Shown here: positions 7,448 to 16,356 of the stretch, in pieces | How the letters are laid out: each line of letters starts with the position of its first letter | Numbering within the stretch: the first letter of the stretch is position 1 | Assembly: GCA_025210155.1 (NCBI GenBank) | Contig: JAOASE010000010.1 | Coordinates: 1 to 55,586, forward strand | Direction of reading: 5' to 3' | Source: Alphaproteobacteria bacterium | Lineage (GTDB): Bacteria > Pseudomonadota > Alphaproteobacteria > Rs-D84 > CASDRH01 | DNA length: 55,586 bases | Translations under genes and position numbers: made by a program | The notes under the pieces: model-generated | Told to the model about the DNA's origin: nothing | Seen by the model: only the letters and a program-made list of their open reading frames with translations | Database searches by the model: none

Positions 7448-8722
7448 ATGAAAAATAATACATTTAAAATAGTTAGTTTATTAACTTTAGCAATTTCAAC
7501 TTCAGCCTATGCTGAAAATCTAGAAGAAGTATTGTCTCACACATACAAAAATAACCCACAAATTCAATCATCTATAAAAGACCTAGAAATAGCAGATGAA
7601 AAAATCTACGAAGCATTCAGTGCCTTCCTACCTGAAATCACAGCAAACGTATCTTTATTAGATTATGACTTTGAAGACGAAAATGCTTTTTCTCAATTCA
7701 TGGCTCCAGATAGAACATACGGAGCAAGCTTATCACAACCTATCTTTACAGGTGGTCAAGAATTCTACGCATATAAAGCTATTAAAAGATTAAAAGACAT
7801 CCAAGTTTCTACAACTCAACTTAAAAAAGATGAAATAATTATAGAAACAGCATCTGCTTACATGAACATAATCAAGACAGCAGGAACACATAAGCTAAAC
7901 CTTAATTCTGAAAAATTAAGAAAAAACCAATTAGAAGCTACAAAAGCAATGTTTAAGGCTGGAAGCCAAACAAAAACAGAAGTATTCTCAGCTGAGTCTG
8001 CTCTTTTTGCAGCAGAAACTAATACAGTTCATTCTAAAGGCGATCTAGACATAGCAAAAGAAAAGTTCAAAGAATTAACAGGTAAATATCCTGAAGATGA
8101 ATTAGAAATGCCATTCATTCCAGAACTTAACTTGCCTCAAACTAAAGAAGAGTTTATTGAAAAAGTATTGCTTAAAAACAATCAAATTAAAATTGCTAAA
8201 AATAATTACCAATACTACAAAGCAATTAAACATACAAATATTGGAAACATGCTTCCTCAAATTAAAGGTACAATTGACTATTCTAAATCAGAATGGGATA
8301 ACAATGACGACTTAGATAGCGGAAGCACAAAATTTGCAATCACTGCAAGCATGGACATTTTCAAAGGTGGAAGAAACCTTTCTAAATATGAACAAGATGC
8401 TCTAAAAGCTGAAAGTGAACTTCATCTTTATCAAAATACTAAAAACGAAGTTACTACTCAAGCAAACGAACTTTGGACTAATTACCAAACTGTTGTAGCA
8501 AGTAAAAAGTCTTATAAAAAACAAGTATCTAGTGCAAAAAACGCTTTAGACGCAACTGTTATTGAATATAAACTTGGAAAGAAAAATATATTTGATTTCC
8601 AAAAAGCAGAAAACGATTTCATCGAAGCATCTATAAATTTACTAGACGCTCAAAAAGATCAAATCACACTATACTTACAAATTTTATCAGCAATGGGAGA
8701 GCTTGATAAAATTATAGACTAA
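7448..8722 (+). CDS. tolC: TolC-family outer-membrane efflux channel
   Basis: Trimeric outer-membrane channel used by type I secretion systems and RND or ABC efflux pumps. The 424 residues begin with a signal peptide (about 22 residues, ending SAYA). Two internally repeated halves follow, each with a strand region (GASLSQPIFTGG; KFAITASMDIFKGG) and long amphipathic helices, as expected for TolC. It is followed after 34 nt by the PopZ-like gene; that tolC-DUF2497 pairing is common in Alphaproteobacteria. Confidence 0.92.
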   Translation: MKNNTFKIVSLLTLAISTSAYAENLEEVLSHTYKNNPQIQSSIKDLEIADEKIYEAFSAFLPEITANVSLLDYDFEDENAFSQFMAPDRTYGASLSQPIFTGGQEFYAYKAIKRLKDIQVSTTQLKKDEIIIETASAYMNIIKTAGTHKLNLNSEKLRKNQLEATKAMFKAGSQTKTEVFSAESALFAAETNTVHSKGDLDIAKEKFKELTGKYPEDELEMPFIPELNLPQTKEEFIEKVLLKNNQIKIAKNNYQYYKAIKHTNIGNMLPQIKGTIDYSKSEWDNNDDLDSGSTKFAITASMDIFKGGRNLSKYEQDALKAESELHLYQNTKNEVTTQANELWTNYQTVVASKKSYKKQVSSAKNALDATVIEYKLGKKNIFDFQKAENDFIEASINLLDAQKDQITLYLQILSAMGELDKIID

Positions 8723-8756
8723 AAAATTAGCTCAAGGGAAAAGCGAGGATTTAATT

Positions 8757-9887
8757 ATGGGAAACACGGAAAACATCAAAAAAAATGAAAATGTTACTTC
8801 TAGTCCAAACGAAAAAGGAGCTTCTTCACAAGCCCCTTCCCTTGACGATATATTAGATAAAATTAAAAATAAAATAGAAGATAAAAAGGCCAACAAAGAA
8901 AAATACGTAGGATCTCCACAAGAACAAAAAAAATCAAAAGATTCAAACACTTATAAAAACAAGAATGAATCAAAACCTCAAGTAAAAACAAAGCAAGAAG
9001 CTCCTAAAAAAGAGGAAGAAAAGAAAAATATTCCATCTCAAACAGAGAGCAAAAAAGATGATACTAAAGGTCATGAAGAAAACATAGATAGAAGCTTCTC
9101 AAATCTTTCTGCTTTACTAAATAAAAAATCTGAAGAGCAAGAAAAAGAAAGACTTAGTAAAAAAACTGAAACTAAAAAAGAAGACAGAACTAAAAAAATA
9201 GAAGATCTATATAACAAAATCGTAGAACAAAAAAGCTCTACATCTTCTAAGAAACCTTCTAATAAAAAAATTATCAAACCATCTTCTGAAAAGAAAGAAT
9301 TTAAAAAAGAAACTAAATCTTTTGAAGCTCCAAAGATAGAAGAACCTGATTTTGATAAAATAGCTGCTCAAAAAATAGCTGACAAATTAGAAAACAAAGA
9401 TACTACTCCAAAAGTAGATGATGAAGCCAGCAAAGTTTTCAGCATTTCTAAGAAAAAGAAAGAACAAAAACCTGCTGAAGAAAATAAAGTAAAAGTAGAA
9501 CTTAAAGAAAAAGCTAAAGAAATAAAGCCTGAAACTAAAAAGGAAATCCCAGTCCCTACTCCTGCTCCTATAAAAACAGAAGTTAAAAAAGAAGAAATTT
9601 CTCCAGTTTCAGAAATAATCAAAAGTAAAAAAGTAATTCTTCTTACAAATAATATGATCGTGAAAAACGAAAGTGAAAAGCAGATTAAATCAAAACCTAG
9701 CGTCCTTTCAAAAGAAGCCTTATCTAATGAAAAATTAGATTTATCAAACCTTTCAGAAAATAAACTAGATAAACTATCTGAAATCTTAGCTTTTGAAATT
9801 TCAAATTCTTGCTCTATCAAATACCTAAGACCAAAGATAGAAAAGAATATAAGATCAAGAATAAAAGAAATTCTAGATAAACTATAA
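8757..9887 (+). CDS. PopZ-like (DUF2497) polar organising protein, divergent
   Basis: PopZ forms a polar matrix that anchors chromosome origins and signalling proteins in Alphaproteobacteria. This 376-residue protein has the family plan. A short N-terminal helix (APSLDDILDKIKNKIEDKK) matches the PSMEEILASIRRIISED-type motif. A very long low-complexity linker follows, rich in Lys, Glu, Ser and Pro. The C-terminal helical block (about 325-376) contains YLRPKIEKNIRSRIKEIL, like the LRPMLKEWLD-type segment. The linker is much longer and more basic than in the usual 150-280-residue homologues, where it is acidic. Position after tolC supports the call. The usual valS neighbour is absent. Confidence 0.65.
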   Translation: MGNTENIKKNENVTSSPNEKGASSQAPSLDDILDKIKNKIEDKKANKEKYVGSPQEQKKSKDSNTYKNKNESKPQVKTKQEAPKKEEEKKNIPSQTESKKDDTKGHEENIDRSFSNLSALLNKKSEEQEKERLSKKTETKKEDRTKKIEDLYNKIVEQKSSTSSKKPSNKKIIKPSSEKKEFKKETKSFEAPKIEEPDFDKIAAQKIADKLENKDTTPKVDDEASKVFSISKKKKEQKPAEENKVKVELKEKAKEIKPETKKEIPVPTPAPIKTEVKKEEISPVSEIIKSKKVILLTNNMIVKNESEKQIKSKPSVLSKEALSNEKLDLSNLSENKLDKLSEILAFEISNSCSIKYLRPKIEKNIRSRIKEILDKL

Positions 9888-9890
9888 AAA

Positions 9891-9924
9891 GAAAAGGAGT
9901 TATTAATTTAACTCCTTCTTTTTT
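9891..9924. terminator. Bidirectional terminator between the popZ-like gene and the 9946 gene
   Basis: AAAAGGAGTTA and TTAACTCCTT form a stem with a T-run on the right and an A-run on the left. Confidence 0.8.
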
Positions 9925-9945
9925 ATCATACGATTTTACACATTA

Positions 9946-10347
9946 TCAAGACATAGAAAATGATATAGTAAAATTCCTAAAATCAGCACTATCAAAATTC
10001 ATTGCAGGCTCAATCATTGAAAACTTAGACTGAAAATAATAAACATGCATATTATAAAATAATCTATATATTACAAGATCAGAATGCAATGATTTCTCAT
10101 TTTTCAAATCAAAAACATCTGTTTTTTGACCAACAGAAAAAGAAACTTGATCTGAATTAATTTTACCCAAAGAAAGCTCCTTAGAAACAATTAGCCTTTT
10201 AAAATCACCATCGCCAAAATGATATTCTAAACAAAAATCATCCTCTTCAATACCTTTCATATTCAACAAAAAGCTATTAACAGGAAATTCTAAAATGAAG
10301 AGCTTTTCTTTCTTTAAGACATCCATTATTCTTTTTAATCTATACAT
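9946..10347 (-). CDS. Unrecognised beta-rich 133-residue protein with TTTAAACC leader
   Basis: A soluble protein with many alternating hydrophobic residues, suggesting beta structure; no recognised family. It begins 74 nt after the tkt stop on the same strand. I see no strong TTGACA promoter there, so it may be transcribed with tkt. The core TTTAAACC sits 9 nt before the ATG, directly after a TATAAT sequence, and no SD is present. Ends TGA, then an in-frame TAA. Confidence 0.62.
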   Translation of the reverse strand: MYRLKRIMDVLKKEKLFILEFPVNSFLLNMKGIEEDDFCLEYHFGDGDFKRLIVSKELSLGKINSDQVSFSVGQKTDVFDLKNEKSLHSDLVIYRLFYNMHVYYFQSKFSMIEPAMNFDSADFRNFTISFSMS

Positions 10348-10421
10348 AAATAATCAGGTTTAAATTATAAAATATTCAATATATCTAAAACATATTTTAA
10401 ATAAATACAATTAAAATTTAA

Positions 10422-12434
10422 TTAATTCATTAATTTAGACATAATCTTCGCAACTGAAAAACCAAACTTCTTGAAAAGATCTTCAGCAGGAGCCGACTTA
10501 CCGAAACTATCCATTCCAATAACTTCATCAGCATACTTAAACCATTCAAACCCTCTTGAAGCCTCAACAGCAACTTTCTTAACTCCCGAAGGTAGTAAAG
10601 AAGATTTATAAGCATCAGATTGTTCATCAAATAAATTATAAGAAGGAACAGAAATAACCCAAACTTTTTTCTTATTCTTAAATTCCTCTTCATAAGCCTT
10701 AGCAACTTCCACACAAAGAGAAACCTCCGAACCAGAAGCCATAAGAAGCAATGCAGGCCTATCATCTTCCGAACCATAAATTCTATAAGCACCCTTCTTA
10801 CAAAGATTACTCTTAGAAACCATAGATCTATCATTTCTCAATAAAGGTAAGTTTTGACGAGACAACATCATAGCAGAAACTCTATGCTGATTATTAAACG
10901 CCAACTCTAAACATTCTGCAGTCTCAACTTCATCACAAGGTCTTAAATCTACAACATTCGGAATAGCTCTCAACGCAGTCAAATGTTCTACTGGTTGATG
11001 CGTAGGACCATCCTCTCCAACACCAATAGAGTCATGAGTAAACACATAAGTAGTACCTAAATCCATCAACGCACCTAATCTAAGCGCAGGCTTAACAAAA
11101 TCGAAGAAAGAAAAGAAAGTACCACCATAAGGCTTAAAACCATACAACGCCAAACCATTCATACAAGCACCCATAAAATGCTCTCTAATTCCATAATGAA
11201 TATAACTTCCCTTACAATCCTTCTTAGGATAAACAGCTTCCATTCCTTTAGCAAAAGTTTTATTGGCCGGAGACAAATCAGCACTTCCACCAACTAAATT
11301 ATGCATAACAGAATGAACTTCATTTAAAACATTATTAAATGCCTGTCTCGTAGCAACTGATTTATCAGCAACCTTCTTCTTATGATCATATATAGCATAA
11401 GACAATTTACCCATAGCAAATTTCTCATCCTTATTAACAAACCTCTTAAAATCTAAAGAAGACTTCTTAAACTTCTCATTCCATTCAGCAACTTCACAAG
11501 AAAACTTAGCCTGAACATCTTCCCATAAAGCCATAACATCTTCAGGAATTTCAAATGCATTTTCAGAAGCCCATCCTAAATTTTCTCTAAGCGTCTTACA
11601 ACCTTCATCTCCCAAAGGAGCTCCATGAACTTTTTCCGAACCAACCAAATGAGAGTAAGCACCAATGTCAGTCTTACAAACAATCATTGTAGGCTTATCT
11701 TCACAAGCCTTCGCCTTCAAAATAGCCTTATCTATTTGCGAATAATTATGACCATCTATAGTCAACACCTGCCAACCATTAGCTTTAAATCTAGCTTCCA
11801 TATCAACTGAAGTAGCCAAATCAGTAGAGCCATCAATAGTAATCTTATTATCATCCCAAAAAGCAATCAGCTTACCTAATTTGTGATGACCTGCAAAAGA
11901 AATAGCCTCTTCAGAAATACCTTCCATCAAACAACCATCACCCATCATAACATATGTATAATTACCAATTAAATCAGCACCAAATTTATTCCTAGCAATT
12001 TTCTCAGCTAATGCCAAACCAACTGCTGAAGCAATACCTTCTCCTAAAGGTCCTGTAGTCATTTCAACACCATCCAATTTTTCAACTTCTGGATGACCCG
12101 CAGTTTTACTACCCAACTGCCTAAACTTTTTCAAATCAGATAATGAAATATCTCTATAACCAACTAAACAAAGTAATGAATATAAACCAGCAGAAGCATG
12201 ACCTGAAGATAAAACAAATCTATCTCTAGCAAACCACTTAGGACTATCCACATCAAACCTCAAATGATTAGCAAACAAAGTAGTTAAAACATCAGCCTGT
12301 CCTAATGGAGCTCCTGGATGACCAGAATTAGCCTTTTGCACCATATCAGCAGATAAAACTCTAAAAGCCGAGGCCATATCAAACAACTCTTCTTTATTAA
12401 ATACCCTACTCTTACATTTAAACTTTTTAATCAT
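10422..12434 (-). CDS. tkt: Transketolase
   Basis: Thiamine diphosphate enzyme of the non-oxidative pentose phosphate pathway that moves two-carbon units between sugar phosphates. The full-length 670 residues show SADMVQKANSGHPGAPLG near the N-terminus, the GDGCLMEG cofactor motif around residue 165, THDSIGVGEDGPTHQPVEH in the pyrimidine-binding domain and a C-terminal transketolase domain. Start preceded by GGGGAAGG. A transaldolase-like gene lies at 30348, so this window holds two pieces of the same pathway. Confidence 0.95.
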   Translation of the reverse strand: MIKKFKCKSRVFNKEELFDMASAFRVLSADMVQKANSGHPGAPLGQADVLTTLFANHLRFDVDSPKWFARDRFVLSSGHASAGLYSLLCLVGYRDISLSDLKKFRQLGSKTAGHPEVEKLDGVEMTTGPLGEGIASAVGLALAEKIARNKFGADLIGNYTYVMMGDGCLMEGISEEAISFAGHHKLGKLIAFWDDNKITIDGSTDLATSVDMEARFKANGWQVLTIDGHNYSQIDKAILKAKACEDKPTMIVCKTDIGAYSHLVGSEKVHGAPLGDEGCKTLRENLGWASENAFEIPEDVMALWEDVQAKFSCEVAEWNEKFKKSSLDFKRFVNKDEKFAMGKLSYAIYDHKKKVADKSVATRQAFNNVLNEVHSVMHNLVGGSADLSPANKTFAKGMEAVYPKKDCKGSYIHYGIREHFMGACMNGLALYGFKPYGGTFFSFFDFVKPALRLGALMDLGTTYVFTHDSIGVGEDGPTHQPVEHLTALRAIPNVVDLRPCDEVETAECLELAFNNQHRVSAMMLSRQNLPLLRNDRSMVSKSNLCKKGAYRIYGSEDDRPALLLMASGSEVSLCVEVAKAYEEEFKNKKKVWVISVPSYNLFDEQSDAYKSSLLPSGVKKVAVEASRGFEWFKYADEVIGMDSFGKSAPAEDLFKKFGFSVAKIMSKLMN

Positions 12435-12524
12435 TGAAAAACCTTCCCCTCAAACAAATAAATCTTTTTATTTAAATTCCTTTTTAAATACGAAAATATT
12501 GTATCACAAATTAAGATTAAAAGC

Positions 12525-12556
12525 AAAAAAAAGTGTCAGCAAAATACTGACACTCT
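12525..12556 (-). terminator. Terminator after the 12571 gene
   Basis: GTGTCAG and CTGACAC form a stem followed by a long T-run on the minus strand. Confidence 0.85.
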
Positions 12557-12570
12557 CAAATTTGTTCAAC

Positions 12571-12978
12571 CTAGGAAACTAATTTCATGAAGCCCTCCAT
12601 AATATTAGTAAATAAATTCCTAGTTTTGTTTTTTATAAGCCCATTGTCATCAATATAATAATTAGATTTTAAAGCTCCAACTGACGGTTTAAACCCATTC
12701 AGCTCAATAGCATTTACATCCAACAATATCTTTCCACCGCTCTGCCCCAAAGGGAATGTAGCTTTTTTCCCTTCTTTATAAAGAACAGAAACACTTAATG
12801 AAGCATTACCCTGGAATAAATCTTCCTTTGGCAATTCTTCTGCAAAAGAAGCTTTTTTAGTAATTTCAAAGAGAAATTTTTTAATCTCTCCTTTTCCATC
12901 AACTTCAAAGAACTTCAATTCTTTTCCATCAATAACAATAGCTAATCTTTTAATATGTTTTTCAAAAGTATATTTCAT
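12571..12978 (-). CDS. Unrecognised beta-rich 135-residue protein
   Basis: A soluble protein with short charged strands at the N-terminus (LAIVIDGKELKFFEVDG), looking like a beta-sandwich or barrel; no family recognised. It has a TTGACA promoter (13048-13043) with TAATAT 16 bp away, the leader core TTTAAATCTAATT 18 nt before the ATG, no SD, and its own terminator. The next gene upstream (13119) has the same architecture. Confidence 0.65.
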   Translation of the reverse strand: MKYTFEKHIKRLAIVIDGKELKFFEVDGKGEIKKFLFEITKKASFAEELPKEDLFQGNASLSVSVLYKEGKKATFPLGQSGGKILLDVNAIELNGFKPSVGALKSNYYIDDNGLIKNKTRNLFTNIMEGFMKLVS

Positions 12979-13070
12979 AACAAAATATTTTAATTAGATT
13001 TAAATTCTTTTTCCAAGACAATATTATCGCAAGCGCCATATTTGTCAAATATAAAATAATTTTATTTAAA

Positions 13071-13114
13071 AAACAAAAAAACACTGATGAATTAATCATC
13101 AGTGTTCTTTTTCC
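13071..13114 (-). terminator. Terminator after the 13119 gene
   Basis: AACACTGATGA and TCATCAGTGTT form a near-perfect hairpin followed by TTTTTTT on the minus strand. Confidence 0.85.
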
Positions 13115-13118
13115 CGAT

Positions 13119-13667
13119 TTATTCAGAAAAACTCTCAAATACAGCATAAGAATCAAAAGAACCTTGGCCTGCAGGAAATAAACAAATTGCAAACCCTGAC
13201 TTCTCTTTTATTCTTAATAAGAAATTAAATTCTATAGCAGTAACGGCCCCCCTAATTTTATCGTTTTTTTCTCCGATAAAATCATAAGTTTTTAAAATTT
13301 TATTTCCTGTACCCTTAAGTGTAACTTTTGGGTATTTAATAATCTCAAAACTTTCTTTCCTAAGGATCGGAACCCCAGATTTTTCTTCTCCATTAATTAA
13401 TGATACTTTTGGCATCTCAGCGTTTTCAACTTCATTAGAAAGTTTGCCTAAAAGCTCATTATTTAAAGTTTCTCCTGGAGCAATAGTCACATTGTTACCG
13501 GCGGAGATTAAAACATCTTGAGCCTCATATTTTTCACTGCTTAAGGTAAAAAATACTTTCTCAACTTTTTTATCACCCTCTTTTTTTACTTGGCATAATG
13601 TAATTACACCATTACTTTGTACTACTCTCAAGTTAGTAAATTCAGGTCTTAAATTTAATCTTTTCAT
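13119..13667 (-). CDS. Unrecognised beta-rich 182-residue protein
   Basis: A soluble protein of mostly predicted strands, with a glycine-rich centre and a C-terminal FLLRIKEKSGFAICLFPAGQ segment. No signal peptide, no known motif. It has a TTGACA promoter about 80 nt upstream. The leader contains TTTAAATATATAGAG before the ATG rather than the exact core. Monocistronic. Confidence 0.65.
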   Translation of the reverse strand: MKRLNLRPEFTNLRVVQSNGVITLCQVKKEGDKKVEKVFFTLSSEKYEAQDVLISAGNNVTIAPGETLNNELLGKLSNEVENAEMPKVSLINGEEKSGVPILRKESFEIIKYPKVTLKGTGNKILKTYDFIGEKNDKIRGAVTAIEFNFLLRIKEKSGFAICLFPAGQGSFDSYAVFESFSE

Positions 13668-13816
13668 CTCTATATATTTAAATTATAACTCAATACTTTA
13701 AAATTATCATACTCTATATTTATCATGATATATTTATTTGTCAAGTATAAAAATAATTTTATTTAAAAAAAAATAACTTTATGCTAAAATAACAACAAAT
13801 AGGATAGGAATATAAC

Positions 13817-14260
13817 ATGACAAAAGGTACTAAAATAAAGATTTATACTGACGGAGCTTGCTCAGGAAACCCAGGTATAGGCGGATGGGGAGCTATCCTT
13901 ATATATGGCAACAAAGAAAAAGAAATCTCTGGAGGAAATCCAGAAACTACAAATAATCAAATGGAACTTACAGCTGTAATAGAAGCTCTTAAAATCCTAA
14001 AGAAGGATTGCCAAATAGAACTTTACACTGACAGTAAATATGTAATGGATGGTATTACTAAATGGATCCATAATTGGCAAAAAAATAATTGGAAAACAGC
14101 TGCTAAAAAACCTGTTAAAAACAAAGAGTTATGGCAAGATTTAGTAAAAGAAACTTCCAAACACGAAATAAACTGGAACTGGATAAAAGGTCACAACGGT
14201 GATAAATATAATGAAATAGCTGATACCCTTGCAGTCTCAGAAGTAGAAAAGTTAAAATAA
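13817..14260 (+). CDS. rnhA: Ribonuclease HI
   Basis: Degrades the RNA strand of RNA-DNA hybrids (R-loops, primers). The 147 residues carry all hallmarks: [12 protein letters not shown] with the first catalytic Asp, [13 protein letters not shown] with the catalytic Glu, LYTDSKYV with the next Asp, and WIKGHNG plus a late Asp in the C-terminal helix. Start supported by AGGATAGGA 7-8 nt upstream. Monocistronic. Confidence 0.96.
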   Translation: MTKGTKIKIYTDGACSGNPGIGGWGAILIYGNKEKEISGGNPETTNNQMELTAVIEALKILKKDCQIELYTDSKYVMDGITKWIHNWQKNNWKTAAKKPVKNKELWQDLVKETSKHEINWNWIKGHNGDKYNEIADTLAVSEVEKLK

Positions 14261-14286
14261 GAAATGCTCCCGTTAAGGAGCATTTC
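14261..14286 (+). terminator. Hairpin after rnhA
   Basis: GAAATGCTCC and GGAGCATTTC form a perfect 10-bp stem; the T-run is weak. Confidence 0.55.
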
Positions 14287-14320
14287 AAATCAAAGCACAA
14301 ATTTAGTCAGGTAAACGAGA

Positions 14321-14545
14321 CTAAATACTTTCAATAATTTTCAAAATCTTTTGGTTTCTCTTAATATCATTTTCACAAGTAACATCAATAAAACCCTCTA
14401 CTTCATCATACATCTCAATTTCTATCAAAGAAAATACACTATCATAATCAGCAATATTCTCTTTAGAAAAATATAAAGCGGAATCTAAATCCCTTATATT
14501 AAACTTAAAAGTATCAACCCCTTCTAGGATTTTTAACTTTTGCGT
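14321..14545 (-). pseudogene. In-frame coding continuation of the 14546 gene beyond its TAA
   Basis: The stretch stays open in the same frame as the 67-residue gene for 74 codons after its TAA and ends in TAG at 14321. It has no start codon of its own until about 27 codons before the end, yet reads as coherent protein (FNIRDLDSALYFSKENIADY, then IEIEMYDEVEGF). This looks like the soluble domain of a membrane-anchored protein cut off by a nonsense change at 14546-14548. Readthrough or a sequencing error are alternatives. Confidence 0.55.
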
Positions 14546-14749
14546 TTAATAAAATTTTAACTGCTCATAGCAATTATATAAATTCAAATTTTCCTTGTCT
14601 GCCGATATCTTAGACAATATATGTCCTTGATTAAAAGTAAGCTTATTAATTTCTTCAACAAAAGAATAGTTTGAAGACAACCAAAAGAAAATACTTAAAA
14701 CTCCCACCGAAAATACTATCAGCGAAACAGAAATTTTTTTCCAATCCAT
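14546..14749 (-). CDS. Membrane-anchored 67-residue protein, probably truncated
   Basis: An N-terminal transmembrane helix (about residues 6-26) is followed by a short polar region and the TAA. It has a TTGACA-17-TATCAT promoter and a leader with AATTTAAACCTAAATTT, very like the leader of the unrelated gene at 53667; no SD. The reading frame continues for 74 more codons after the stop, so the original protein was probably 142 residues with a single N-terminal anchor, a plan also seen in the 19753 and 21753 genes. Confidence 0.55.
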   Translation of the reverse strand: MDWKKISVSLIVFSVGVLSIFFWLSSNYSFVEEINKLTFNQGHILSKISADKENLNLYNCYEQLKFY

Positions 14750-14824
14750 AACGTGTAAATTTAGGTTTAAATTTATTTTTTTTACGAATTGATGATAAGT
14801 TTATAATCTCAAATTGTCAATAAC

Positions 14825-14852
14825 AAAAAAAAGACCCCTTTTTAAGAGGTCC
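14825..14852 (-). terminator. Terminator after the 14873 gene
   Basis: GGACCTCTT and AGGGGTCT pair around an A-rich loop and are followed by a run of T on the minus strand. Confidence 0.8.
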
Positions 14853-14872
14853 TTGTATGGTAGTATATATAG

Positions 14873-15427
14873 TTAAGTAAAGTGTAGCTTTTCAAGTATT
14901 TTCCTACTGTTATTTTTTATTAACAGCGCTGTTCTTCTATCTAATTTCTTATCTTCAAACAAATGTTTTTCTAAGATTTTAGAATTTTCAGCTGAAATTT
15001 TGATAATATCATCAGAAACTCCCATAGAAATCAAGTTGTCTCTTTTTATATTCTCATAGGCTATAAGATCTAAAACGTCCATATAACCAATATCACTATT
15101 TCCACTCCTATCAAACAAACACATTTGATATTGTGAATAACTCTGAACTCCATCAGTTTTTTCTCTGGCATCCTCCACGGATACCCACATAAAACCAAGT
15201 GAACCAACAATAACAATAGGCATTACGGTAGAAACGTAAGCAATCTTAATAATCTCTTTGTATTTAGTAAAGAAACCTGCAATTTCATTAACAGTTTCTT
15301 CAATTCTTTCTTTAATTTCGGTGAAAAAACTTACAATTTTATTAGAAGTTTCTTCTACTTTTTTTCTCATTGCAACAATCATTTCTATTAACGTAGCAAT
15401 AAAACCAATCTTCAGTAACTTTTCCAT
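14873..15427 (-). CDS. Unrecognised membrane protein, 184 residues
   Basis: The N-terminal 60 residues contain a long amphipathic or coiled-coil-like stretch with two similar units (VSFFTEIKERIEETVNEIAG and the preceding KVEETSNK). One transmembrane helix follows at about residues 63-83, then a soluble C-terminal domain. No family recognised. Leader: two TTTAAAC cores (15431-15438 and 15455-15462, plus-strand coordinates), no SD. The upstream region carries TTGACA and a CCGGA-TCCGG hairpin, so the 5' UTR may be over 100 nt. Confidence 0.65.
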   Translation of the reverse strand: MEKLLKIGFIATLIEMIVAMRKKVEETSNKIVSFFTEIKERIEETVNEIAGFFTKYKEIIKIAYVSTVMPIVIVGSLGFMWVSVEDAREKTDGVQSYSQYQMCLFDRSGNSDIGYMDVLDLIAYENIKRDNLISMGVSDDIIKISAENSKILEKHLFEDKKLDRRTALLIKNNSRKILEKLHFT

Positions 15428-15563
15428 AGCAGTTTAAATTTTTTTATAGTTGAGTGTTTAAATTTTATTTTTTTTAATTATGCTCCGGAGGACATCCGGT
15501 AAATATATATAAGGTTTACATTTTTTTCTTTCGAAAGAATCTCATAAAACAAATAAAATGTCA

Positions 15564-15618
15564 ACAAAAAAATGAAGCAAAGTTGCAGAAAACATAAGTT
15601 ACACCAACTTTACTTCAT
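15564..15618 (-). terminator. Terminator of the mlaD-to-rnc gene run
   Basis: TGAAGTAAAGTTG and CAACTTTGCTTCA form a long stem, followed by TTTTTTT on the minus strand. Confidence 0.8.
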
Positions 15619-15643
15619 AAAAACTATAAAATATTATATAAAA

Positions 15644-16315
15644 CTATTTTTTTAATTTTTCTAACAAACTCTTAGCGCTATCCATTTGAGATTGCTTCTT
15701 ATTTTTCCCATAACCAATAGCTGAAACAATTTGTCCCTTCTTAATTTCAATAGAAGCTTCCATTTCAAACTTAGGATTATGATCCGTTCCTGACATACCA
15801 AGAACCTCATAAGAAGGTAATTTTTTAAATTCTGCCTGAGTAAATTCTTGCAACGCAGTCTTAAAATCAACAGGAACATCAACCTGCTCCTCTAATAATT
15901 CACTCCATAAATCTAAAACAAACAACTTAACAACTTCAAAAGATGAATCTAAATAAACAGCTCCGATCAAAGCCTCAACAGCATTAGCCAATGGCTTTCC
16001 AAAAACACCTTTAGCCCTCTTTAGTTCTTCAGAAACCTTTAATCTATTCTTTAAATTAATCTTCTCAGCAACCTTCAACAAAGATTTACTAGAAACCAAC
16101 TCTGAATGTCTCTTAGCCAAAAGACCCTCATCCTCGTTAGAGTATTTTTTATAAAGAGCCTCCGCAATAACCAACCCCAAAATTCTATCTCCAATAAATT
16201 CTAATCTCTCATTAGAACCACCTTTTCTATCGAACGCTAATAAACTTTTATGTCTCATAGCCGTTTCAAACAAACTAGAATCTTTAAATGAATATCCTTG
16301 AAAATTTACAGACAT
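15644..16315 (-). CDS. rnc: Ribonuclease III
   Basis: Cleaves double-stranded RNA, including rRNA precursors. The 223 residues have the catalytic signature NERLEFIGDRILG near residues 34-46, a second acidic cluster (EALIGAVYLD) and a C-terminal double-stranded-RNA-binding domain (FKTALQEFTQ to the end). GGAG lies upstream of the start. Order lepB-rnc is conserved; the usual downstream era gene is missing and a terminator follows. Confidence 0.96.
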   Translation of the reverse strand: MSVNFQGYSFKDSSLFETAMRHKSLLAFDRKGGSNERLEFIGDRILGLVIAEALYKKYSNEDEGLLAKRHSELVSSKSLLKVAEKINLKNRLKVSEELKRAKGVFGKPLANAVEALIGAVYLDSSFEVVKLFVLDLWSELLEEQVDVPVDFKTALQEFTQAEFKKLPSYEVLGMSGTDHNPKFEMEASIEIKKGQIVSAIGYGKNKKQSQMDSAKSLLEKLKK

Positions 16316-16356
16316 ACTACACTACTCCAAACCTTTTACACATATAAACCAAAACT

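Noticed and set aside
9071-9820. Long antisense ORFs opposite the PopZ-like gene
   Set aside because: Shadows of low-complexity Lys/Glu/Ser codons; no promoter, ribosome-binding site or recognisable domain.
10430-10834. Alternative-frame ORF within tkt
   Set aside because: Leucine/arginine-rich out-of-frame translation of a clear transketolase; no start signals.
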